Source: Areca catechu (lineage: Eukaryota; Streptophyta; Magnoliopsida; Arecales; Arecaceae). From it: a stretch of DNA of 64,000 bases. The DNA is taken from positions 8,746,471 through 8,810,470 of the forward strand of contig CM038050.1 in assembly GCA_021397845.1 (NCBI GenBank), in the 5' to 3' direction. This document shows, piece by piece, positions 11,440-23,400 of this stretch (positions are counted from its first letter, which is position 1; each line of letters starts with the position of its first letter). Below the pieces are notes generated by a model that saw only the letters and a program-made list of their open reading frames with translations, searched no databases and was not told where the DNA came from. The position numbers were made by a program, and so were the translations under genes.

Positions 11440-14400
11440 ATGGCGGCGAGGTTCTCTGGCTCCGGGGAACTGGTCGTCCTGCTTCATTTCCTCTTCCACT
11501 TGCTCTCTTCCTCCCAACCCCCGCTCGTCGCCGGCCAAGGTAAGCCCTTTCCGCCTCCTCCCGTTGAATCTATGAGGGTTTTGTTTTCCTTAGCTGAGTC
11601 GGGATTGATATCGTTGTTCTGTGTTCAATTGTTGTAACTAGCGTGGTACTCTTCTAGAAACGATTTTTTAGGTTTATTTATACATGAAAAAGAAGTAAAA
11701 AAGATGAAATCTTGAAGCGTCGGATTCCTAATTTTTTATTATTTATTTATTTATTTATTTATTTTTATTTTTATTTTTATTTTTTTGATTCAAGTCGATC
11801 TTGTCAGTTCTTTACCATGATTCTTGTAGGCAACTGCATTTGTTTTTATTTATCATTTGGGATGATTCACTGTGTTGAAGGTATTGGAATTGATTTGAAC
11901 CCTTTGAGATTGGGAATTAAAGGTGTAGTTTAGCCATGGTCCCATGCAAGGGAACTTCATCTCGCCGATCTAATGCCACCACTTCCAGGGCTGTCGAAGC
12001 CCTCTCTAATGACCAAGCACCAGTGCAATAGGAGAAGGCACCACTGCCTCCGTCCCAGCTGGCCATGGGAGTAAGCGTAGAACAGTTCAACTCCCTCGTT
12101 CAGCAAATGCAAACACTCGGCGTTACTGTTCAGGCAATGCAGCAGCCCAACCAAGTAACCACCTCTGCCTCACCCGGATCAATCTTTACATCAGCATTCT
12201 GAAACGTGCACCACAGAGACACGGATGTTGAGCGAAGTTGTAGGAGATGAACTGATGGATTGAAGCATTGCACAACCAAGCCAGCATAACAAACTTAAAT
12301 TTAGTACCGATCCACTTTCCAGCACTAGGATCATGCAGGAGCCAGTTCCTAATTACTTCAAGATGTCTCAAATAGAAGCTTATGATGGCTCAATTGATCA
12401 GTAGACCACTTGGAGAGCTTTAAAGCTCTAATGTTATTTCATGGGGCGAATGACAAGATCTTGTGTCGGGCTTTCCCTTTGGCTCTTAAGAAGGTGGCTC
12501 GGTATTGGTATTCCAGTCTGAAGCCGAGTTCTATTCATTTTTTCAATCAGCTTAGTAAGTAGTTTGTAATACATTTTATCGGCAATCAAAGGTAGCACCG
12601 AGGTTCAGACTTCAGACTTTCTGATAAACATCAAGCAAAGGGAAAATAAGCCCTTCCGATCTTCTATGAACCCCTTTAATGTAGCCGCTCTTGAAGTATG
12701 TGAGCTGAATCAATTGGTCGTGTTGACTGCTTTAAAGAGCGGGCTTCAAAGGTTTCCGTTCCTTCTCTATAGAAAAAAAGGTACCTTCAAGACTTTTAGC
12801 TTGGGTGGAGAAGCATGTAAATACTAAAGAAGCCTATAAATTATATGGGATCGTAGTAGAAGTAGCTATTAAGAAGGAAGAGAAACTCCCATCGAAGAAT
12901 AATAAAAAAGATAGGTAGAGATCTAGAATTCCGCCCTGATGTTGCTGATCCAGGACTCAATTGAATCGCCGGTCCAAAAGTCTCCCTAGGGTTAGTGAAA
13001 CGCATCACCACCCAGGCGATTCACTAACTATGCCCCATTGAATAGCAAATGCTCCAAGAATGTAGATACTAATAGAGACAAAGGAGCAACTATCTCGAGC
13101 AAGGAGGATGTTAGCCAAACCGGAGCAGCGTGATTTGAACAAATACTTTTCTACCATAGCTATCATGGTCATGACATGGAGAAATGTATAAAACTTTAAG
13201 ATGAGATCGAGGAGTTCGTTGGACATGGACGACTAGGTAGGTTCCTTCGGTGTAAGAGGGAGCAGCATAGAACTCCACCCGCACCACCATAGATACTTGA
13301 ACCATCTCGGCTAAAAGCAACCACAAAAAATCAACCTGCAGCCAAGGTAATAAACACTATCATTGGGGTGGTATAGAGGTGAACTTGGAGTTTTGGTTGA
13401 GCCATTTAAAAAGCAAAAAATTGAAGAAGCTGTCATATTCTCTGAAAAATTGCACAGGAAACCCATTTCCTATATAATGATGTGGTAATTATATTTTTAA
13501 ATATTGCAAATTATGATGTATACCATATTTTAGTAGATAATGAAAGCTCGATAGATATATTATACTATGATGCATTCTTTAAAATTAAGGTTGCAAATGG
13601 ATCAGATTGATCCATGACCCAACCCAACCTAACCTATTTAGACCCAATCCAACTCGTTTTCAAGGACTCGTGGATCTGGGTTAGGATCTGAAATTAGACC
13701 CGATCTATTTTTCTAGTTGGGTTTGGGTTTACTAAATTTTGACTCGACCTAACCCAACCTGATCCAAACATAATAATACCATTAGGATCCGAAACTATTT
13801 AAGCTTCTAAATTATAATTTAAGACTTGTATAGACCATATTTAACATGAAAATAGATTTAAAATTATTTTTATGTCCTAATTTGTTTTCAAAATAATATT
13901 GTTTGTTGTTTATTTTGTGTGGTAATAATAGTTGATTATATGGTAATTAAAACATATTTGACTATATTTGATCTAGTTTGACTTAGATCTAACTTGGACC
14001 TGACCCAAACTTGAATTTTTTGGATTGGAGCCGGATTATATATAGACTCGACCAAACCTGAATGATCTGTTAGGTCAAAAATTTTGTCATGGGTTCAAGC
14101 TGATTTTTTATTAGATTGGGTCTAGGTTTAATATTAGGATCCAATTAACAAATCAAGTGTGGTCGGGGTCACTCATGATCCGATCCGATCCGATCCATTT
14201 ACACCCCTATCTAAAATGGATATTTTCTCGGAAAGGTTAGGAAAGTTAAATTCATCAATTATGGGATTTTCTGGAGAAGCAGTACTATTGAAGGGGTCAT
14301 TACCTTGCTAGTAACGAGGGGACAAGCATCCCGACGGCCCATGATATAAGTTGACTTTTTTATCATCAAGATCTTTTTGATATACAATGCCATTCTCGGG

Positions 14401-17400
14401 TAGCTATGCCTGAATGCACTTCGAGTCATAGTAGCAACTCATCATTTGATGATGAAATTCTCATTAATGTGAGGGCCCGGTGTAGTTAGAGGAGACCAAG
14501 TCTTAACACGACAATGCTACACAATTGCTTTAGGAGAAGCAAAGCAATCCCGAGCATTCTCTATTAAAGGATTGGACACCTGAGACATTCTTACCGAGGA
14601 GGATGGAGAATCTTAGGAGGACTTAGTTGAAGTCTCTTTAGAAGATGGGAATAAGGAGCATATAGTTTGGATTGGATCAAGTTCGGACGAGTTAATCAAA
14701 CATAATCTTATTACTTTTTTTGTAGGAAAATGCGGATGCTTTCGTTCGATTGATATGTTTGGAATTAATCTGAAAGTGATGGTGCATCGGTTGAATGCGG
14801 AGTTTCGCTTTGGAGTGGCAAAGGGTGATCGCTGAGGAAGTGAACAAGGTGCTTCGACAAAGTGCGATCGCTGAGGAGGTGGACAAGATGCTTTGGTGAA
14901 CCAACCCACTGTTCTTAGTGATCTGATCCTAAATGCAGGATTTCAAGAATCGGAATTTTAAATTTGGAAACATCTTCTCAACAAAAGTTGATAGGTTGGT
15001 TTCACAAGGAATAATGTGTAATGTGAAGAAAGTTTTAAGAACAGAACATATTTCATTGTTAAGTCCGAATCGGCTACAAGGCATGGCTTTTCAAAGAGCT
15101 GAATCAATTTTTATGCCAAAAAGGAGAAAAAAAAGAGAAATACACGTTTTAAGCCTCGATGGCAGGATCGTTCACAACCTAGGAGTAAGAATCTTCGGCA
15201 AGCAAAATAGTGACACATTCCATGGCAAGGTCAAAAGCAGTTGGGGCTGGGAGCTTTAAGAGATTGATGTTTATTTTAGGACATAATTCCTTAACTAGAG
15301 CTTTGCATTTCTTGAAGTTGGCTTCGTGAGCTGTCTGGGTGACCTTCATAAGATTGGATGGCGGCTTTTTTCTCCATCCGCTTAACCTTTCCCTTGGCAG
15401 CTCGGGTCTTTGCTTCATTTAGTGTTAGCTTGTTATTTAGATCTACTGCAGTAAATCTCTCTTTGCCGATCGAATCCTCTAGGAATTTAACTTTCTTCTT
15501 GGTGGCTTGGAGCTTGATGTTGAGAAGATTTGTTTCATGGGTAGCCCATTCTTGGATGTCTGACAATCCAAGCTCTTTTCGAGGCATTTTTTTCTTAGCC
15601 ATTTTTTACATTCCTTTCAATCGTTCAACTTTGACCATTGTCTCTGTCAAGGCCTTCTCATCTCCTCCCGGAAATCTTGCTTCCAGTCACTCGATTTTCT
15701 CTTCCACATTCCAAAGAGCTTCCTCACCTACATCTAATTCTCTTGTAAGCTCCGCCATCACTAATCTTTCTTGGCTGGCTGAATATTCTAGAAAATTGAT
15801 CCTGACTTAAGCAGTGTAAAATTTGCTCTGAATCCGGGTAATATTTTTGATAGTGCCATATTTCATTTCTTTAATTGCCATCCTTGCTTCCTCAGCCATC
15901 CTGGTAACCTTTGCCCGAGCTTTTGACGGCACAAGCCTTTTCTAGAAAAATTTCCCGTTCAACCTCTCTCAATGCCAATTATAGATGCTTTACTTCCATA
16001 ACGAATTTGGCATGTGCCCACCTTGCCTCGAAGGCTTTTTTTTGTCTCCAGATCTTCGCATTCGACATCAGAAGCTGCTTTTTTTGCTGCTTTGGCCTTG
16101 TGGCTGTTCTCAGCAATCTTTTGCTATGTTAATTCTGTTGACTCAAAAAAGTTGGCCAAGTGATGGCCCAACCAGGAAGTCACGAAACTCGATTAGTTCA
16201 ATCAGAGCAGTGATAAAGGTAAAAGATTCAAGAAAGTAGACTTGAATGTACGATGTCAATGCAGCTGGCTGCAGAATATTAGGTGTCAATATTTTGACAT
16301 CAGTAGGGAGAAGAATCCATGAACAAGGTCTTGTGCAACCCTCAGATCCTCAAGTGTGGAATCAATAAGATGAACTAAAGGGATGCTCACTTGCAATAGG
16401 GGAATCAGCTCTAAGCCAATCGTGTTAGTGCAAAGGGATAACTCTGAAGATTGTTCTTCTGAGAAAGCAAGTACCAACGAGTGACCCCTCGAGATTTCGA
16501 CTTAAGGATGCTTTGGTTGAGCTGAGCTATTACTTGACACCCTCCTCTTTTCTTTTGTAGTTTTCTTTAGCTTTGCTATGTCTTCCACCTTCATCTTTTC
16601 ACTCTCCAAAAACAAGCTTGAGCTCTTTAGAAAATTGCCAGAAATTGCCTTTTAATCAGCAAATCTGCTTGAAATCGCCTTTCCAGTTGGAGGGTACTTT
16701 ATAAAAGCAGATTGAGAAAAGGCAATGTGAGAGACAAGCATTGAAAATACCAAAATGCTTTTATTTATAGAGATTGCTGATGGTGGAAATAAAGCGGTGC
16801 TTTAATTAGCCCTTTTGGATGCTCAGCATGTGGCATCATTTAGCTGCTTGATTCACCTTCTTAGGTCATAGGCGAGATGTGATACTTCGCTGGGACATGC
16901 TATGATTAACACAATTTTTAATGGATCTAGAAAACTTTTTTACTCTCTTCGTCTACTCTAGCACTGGATTGGACTTGAGAGTAGGGGGCAGTTGATATGG
17001 AGATAAATTTTGGCTTAGATCTTTGGGTGCAATATGCATGCCTTGGTTAGTTGACCTCACTTGCCGGTCCGAAGTATCTTTGCAACCAATCTAGACTAGC
17101 ATTCCAAGCAATTTTGCCATTGACTTGTACGTGGGATAGAGGTACCGCAATTGTTGAAAACATCATGTCGAGAGTATATAAGACAAACGGCAACCGCTAT
17201 GTCCCATTAAAATGAAAAATTAGCAACATGCATATATGAACAGGATAATTCATCCTTATCAGATCATGCAGAAATGATAGATAATGTTAAGCGCATTATT
17301 CTTAACGAGGCCCAAATAATAGCCTAGCTCTCTGTTTTTCCCATGACATCTCAGCCTCTACCTATAAATAGAGGCATATAGGGGATCCCAAGTAGGCAAT

Positions 17401-20400
17401 CACCTCCTTCTCCCAGAATCCTGACATGAGCGTCGGAGGGTCCCTGCCGGAGCCAACTCCAGTCAAGAACTTCTTTTACAGATTTTGCCATTTCTACCTA
17501 GCAACCACCGCCGTTTTGCTGCCAATCTGACATCAAGCCATATTCTATAGTAATATTTTTTTTTGATGGATATGGATACGGATATGGATATCAATTGGAT
17601 GCTTAAATTTCTATTTATATCATGATAGATTCAGATACAAAAATAGATTCAAGAGGATATTATCCTATCTACTTTCACCCCTAGTGCTGATTTTGGAGGT
17701 TAAGAGTTGGCCTTTTGGTGTAGTGTTTCTTTTCTTGCTGGATTTTGGACTCAAGGATGGGAAACTGAATGTAATACTTGGATATTCCTGATATAGTAGA
17801 GTTTTCTATCTTTTCTTCTTGAAAAAAACCATCTTGTGATGATTTCTGTGTGCAAGGTGGCTTATTGGTTCTTGATACATTGTAAACGTGAATCCACCAT
17901 TCTATATCATGTATGCATTTGAGGAAAGTTTGAGGTTTTTCTAACTTTTCTCATTCGATTATATGAAATAATATAGAGTAGCAGCTTCTGTGCCTTATTC
18001 TTTCCTTTTTGAAGTTCAGTATATATGTCATTGAGGTTCAGTGTGTATATTTATTCCCCAAAAAAGGTTCAGTTATTTACTCTAGATTGGTTTGCTAAAT
18101 ACAGTTTACCCCAAGAAAAATGTTCAGCATATACTTATCATGCAGACCAATGTCAATGGACCCTTTTTTATTTTATAAAAAAAATTACTAAGAAATGCTG
18201 ATTGTCCTTGCAGTTGTTTATTATAATTTTGTGATGAGTTTGTCAGTGTCTATTTTTATATTATTTTAGTTTGTCTGATATGCAGAAAGCCAACATGGTG
18301 ATGCTGTTAGTTCATTGAAAAGAGCCTCTAACATGATAAAGGTGAACCAGTATGATGATGCACTTGGACTTCTCAATGCTGTAATAGAAGCAAATCCCAA
18401 TCTTTCAGAAGCTTATTCACAGCGTGCATCAGTTCTTCGTCATCTATGCAGGTGCTTTTGTGCTATACATATAATTTTTGCTAGCAAGCTTATTTATTTG
18501 AGTTTTATTTGAAATGTTTGACCTTTTATCGCAATCCAGACATTCATGAAAATGAGAGAGGGAAGGGAGGGGACTTCTTTCAGTCTTTTCTTATTTGCTC
18601 CATCTTTCTGCAGCAGGGACTTGAGGTCATTAAATATGAATTGAGTGAACTTGTCAATTTAGAAACTGTCAATCTGATAACGGTTAAGGCATATACAGCA
18701 TGATGAAGTTTTGCCTCGGATCCTAACATAGGGGTGTGTAATCATCAACCCATAGGTTTGATTACTCAAAGTGCTGGTACATGTAACTATACAGAAAAAC
18801 GAAACTATCAATTTTAACTTCATTTAAAACCGATGCATGTTCCCATTAATGCACAGAGCTGTAGAATATAACATTTTTTGTTTGAAAAGGGCTGAAGTCA
18901 ACTTGAATGTTTTCTTTTTTTAAGTCAGGATACTAAAATATGGAGAACATTGAGGTAGTGCAAGTACATAGTGAACATTGCCGATTCAAATTTTGTGATG
19001 AGGCATGCTTCATGTCTTGTGCTCTACACAGTATAAAGATTATTTTCCCCAATAAATTAATCATTGACTTATTTTGTATGATTATATAACTGACCATGTG
19101 CAATGGATACTCTATTGTCTGATACTAAAGTAAATGTAATAATGTATATTAAATGATAAATATAGAGGACAATGTTTGAAAGTAGGGCTGGAAATGGGCC
19201 GGCCCAAAAGCCCATTATCTGGAACTGGGCTGGGCCAGCTCAATAAACTTCGGACCTGTCTGAAATTGGTTCAGGTTGCGGACGAAATTTTAAGCATATT
19301 GGACTAGTCTTAGGGCTATAAAATAGAGTCCATTTAATTTTTGGGCCAAAGGGATGCCCGGATTTGGTCCAAAAATTTTTAAAATATAGTCTTTGGGCCG
19401 GCCCATTTCCAGCCCTATTTGAAAGTAAGATATTGTTTAGTTAGGAAGAGTTGATCAGACAGAATTGTGTTTAAGGTATGTTTCACTTCTCCAAAAGCTG
19501 TGGTCTCAGAATAAATGCTTCACATATTTTTTGTCTGATGTAGATTTGAGGAATCTGAGAAAAACTATAAAACATTTCTAGAGCTAAAGCCTGGGACATC
19601 TTCAGTGGAGAAGGAGCTCTCCCAGTTATTGCAGGCTCAAAGTGCACTGGACTCTGCAAATAATCATTTTGACTCTGGTGATTTCTCAAAAGCTTTGGAT
19701 TACATTGACAAAGTTGTTCTTGTCTTTTCTCCAGGATGTTTAAAGGTACCTTTTATGGATTAATGATGTTTGGTGCTGCTTGTTGAATTAGATTTGGATT
19801 GTATTGACAAGATGCAGTCTTACTCCAGTGAAGCTTGTTCTTTGCAGGCAAAAATTCTTAAGGGGAAATTGCTGCTGGCACTGAAAGACTACTCTAGAGC
19901 TATTTTAGAGACAGCATACATACTTAAACAAGAGGAAGATAATTTGGAGGCACTACTGCTTCGTGGCCGTGCTTATTATTATCTCTCAGACCATGATGTT
20001 GCTTCAAGGTTTGATTTATGAAACTTCCTCTACAGATGTATGTTAAAAGAAGTTTCAAATTTTATCTGTTAGGTTTGCATTCTTTTGCATGTTGCTGCAA
20101 TGTATGTTTTCAATTTTTTTAAGCTGCAGTTATTAGCTTAACTTTATAGGCTATACTTCCAAACAATTGCAATGTATAACGGCTGCATGTCTTTAACATT
20201 CTGTTGCATATGACACCTAATTTCTTTTAGTATATTTTTGATATCATAAAAATAGGCAAACAAAAGAATATGACAAATTGTGCAATTGGTCAGAAGAAAA
20301 CTTAAGATGCAGGAGGCACTATATCTATTTTGGTAAACTTTTTCAGGCACTTTCAGAAGGGACTCCGTCTAGATCCGGAACATAGTGAACTGAAGAAAGC

Positions 20401-23400
20401 ATATTTTGGGTTAAAAAATCTCCTAAAGAAGACCAAGAGTGTAAGGCTATTATTCTAGAGCTTAGATGTGAATCTGCATATTACTATTTAATTGTATACT
20501 CATTAAATGAACATTGATGGGCCTATTGCAGGCTGAGGACAATGCTGCTAAGGGTAAGCTACGATTGGCTGCTGAGGACTTCAAGGCTGCTCTTGCAATG
20601 GACCCCAGTCATTGTGCTCATAATGTACATCTTCACCTTGGTTTATGTAAGGTCTTGGTTAAACTTGGCAGAGGAAAGGATGCTATCAACAGTTGCACAG
20701 AAGCACTTGTGATTGATGAAGAGCTTGTTGAAGCATTGGCCCAGGTTTGCTGTGCCTTTTCAACCTTCCAAATCTTTTAGTCATTATAAACTATATGCAT
20801 CTCAAGTCTTAACTCAATTTAGCTAGATTGGGATGGCCTGGAAACTTTGAGATATAGATGATGACCTCATACCAGTGACATGAGCTAGAGCAGTGCCATA
20901 AGCTACCCCAGTGCCATTCAGTCTGGAAAATGAAGTCTGCCTGTCTTAATAAGCATAGATATCTATGTGTTATGCTTTGAATCTTACGAAGACATTTCAT
21001 AAAAGGTTAAGTAAGAAGTCCGGTTCTAAATATTAACAAGTCTTGTTTAAGGACTGTGTGTTTGTGATATGAACTTGTGGAGAGGGAACTTTAGGTATTG
21101 GCATGCCAGTTCCTACCCCAGCTCTGCAATTTTGGGAACGTAAACTTACACATTCTATTATCAACTACGGAGCTTAACCTAATTCATCTAGAAAGTTGGC
21201 CTGATCATTGCACGCCCTACATATACTCACCATAATAATGCCTTGTGCTTATTCTTTATCATTCACAATCACAGAACCTGCAGTTTTTCGGTGATTTAAC
21301 TTTATAACCTGTTGTACTTAGTGTCTTAGAAGTAATTTAGGCTCAATTTAGTCAGTTGTGGTTGTGAAGTAATGCCGCTATAGATCAATCAAACATGGCA
21401 ATTTTTCCTCTTTTTAGCTTATATGGTGCCTGCTCAAGGTGGCTTTCCATTATCATTTTTCTATCTTCCCCTGCTTGTATGTCCCTTTAAAGCAATCATT
21501 TCCCCTCTTAATTAGTAAAACTCTGTTCCTTTTACTGCTAATTGTCAGATCATTTTGTCAAATACATGGTTTTGAAACAACTTTTTCTTTATACTTTTCT
21601 TCTATGTTGTTGCCCCCCCTCTGCTCTATTCCTGTTGGAAAAGGATAAATACAGGAGCTATTTCAGTTGAGCATATTTTATTGGAAGGGAATCTCTTGAT
21701 TATATGCAACTACATATTGTATTGCACTAACCCCCCCTCCTGGTGAGAGGGAAAAAGGAAAAAGGAGTTTGTTTTTCCTTATTGCTAATGTGTGTGTGGT
21801 ATGTATATGTTTATGGTTTGGTCATCTTATACTCATACTGCTGCTGCTATATATAGGTCAGTCTTTTTCTGGTCATGTAGTGTCACTATTTCATGACATA
21901 AAATCAATGGGTAAACTCCCTGATTGATATATATGTTTTCTTCTTGTTTTCACTTGAGCATATTAGAAAGAAATCACACAAGCAGCATGTGCATGGGAAG
22001 CGATATTGTGTATTCCATCAGTTTCCCAAAACCCCTGCAGCACCACCTATAAAAAAAAGAATAAGTCATTTCTGAGTACAACTGTGACATGGTTCCTGTC
22101 CAATTTTATCGTGGAATGTGTAAATATCTTAATTAGAATTTTGACCATCTGATTGATTTTGAAGAAATTAAGTAAAAGTGTATCAAGATTGGTCTTTGAA
22201 GAGCCAGAGATAGTGTCAATTGAGCTATACATGTAAAGTTGAAGTAAGAGTCCATTTTACTGCTGAACATTCTTGACATCGATAACATGTAGCTATATAT
22301 TAATTGGCTCTTTTGCCTTCCGAATATTGCCATTTGTAGTCCTTAATTTCTTAGAGTATTGTTGTGATAGGAATCGGGAAATTCATGCCTATTTTAAAAG
22401 GAAATGTCATATGCTTTGAGAAATCCTCATCCTAATTCTATTCTAGAAGGACGATTTATTTAGAATTTTCTTTATTTTCACTATTACCTTTATTATAATT
22501 TTTAATTCTATTAGAACTTAGTAATTTGACTTCCGTTTGGATATGATTTGTTGCTCTATTTAAGGGCTCCCGCTATACGGAGAAGGTCGGACTTGAATAT
22601 TGGAATTGAATCCTAAATTTATTTCGATATTTTTTCTTGTTTTGATTTTGATTTGGATTTTTTGTTCACATTCCCCATTAATTGGTATCAAAGCCTACTT
22701 CGTCGGGCTTCTTGTTCTCCATATCTCCTTTAATCTTCAAATCTTCCACACGGACAAACTCCCCTATTTGCTATCAATCTGTGACCTTTGGCCATCCGAT
22801 GACTTGTCGGACCATAACCCCCAAAAATCCCTTCGTGGGAACCTGATCCCGGTGAGGCCCACCTCCCCCTTCCTCTATCCCTCCCTCCGCTTCTCGTTCT
22901 CCACCTCTCTTCGCTCTTAGCCACAACTTCCTCTCCAGCTCCATTCCCCCCTCCCACGCCTCCCTAGCAACAAGCCCAAGCCCACCCACACATTCATCTC
23001 AAGAAGCAATGCGCTTTGTTGCCAAGATCCCCATCTCGTATGGCCCCGATGGCGAGGTCGGGTGGAGCGTCGCTCCCTTGGCTGCAAAATCCTCTGCTGC
23101 TTGCTGAGACTCGTCATGCACCATCACCAGGTGCTCCCTTTTCTCCCTTGGTGGCAAGATCCTCTGCCACTTGCCATCGAGAGAGACCACGAAGGCAATT
23201 TCTGCTCCCCTTTTCTCCTCCATCACTGTCCCCTCTCTTGCATCCTTTGTTACTGCTGCCATCTTCCTCCTTGGCATCACCGCCTCCCTCGTCGCTGAAC
23301 GTCTCGAGGGCTCTTATCGGAGTCGTCGCTCTTTGCTGAAGCAGTCGCCGACCCTCCATCAGAAGAAGAGAATACCTCACTGCCTTCTCCATCGTCTATT

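Larger units (their letters stand above)
11936..17535 (+). mobile_element. Tat-type Ty3/gypsy remnant inside intron 1
   Basis: Sense-oriented with the host gene. It holds gag (about 12338-12870), a protease motif (13458-13585), a nested MITE (13586-14209), the start of RT (to about 14900), an antisense coiled-coil block (15179-16550, minus) and a PPT plus LTR (16980-17535). Most of RT, all of RNase H and integrase, and the 5' LTR are missing. The layout (gag-pol, antisense ORF, LTR) matches the larger element at 29351-41146. All frames are broken. A ttta microsatellite lies just upstream (about 11738-11795). Confidence 0.75.
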
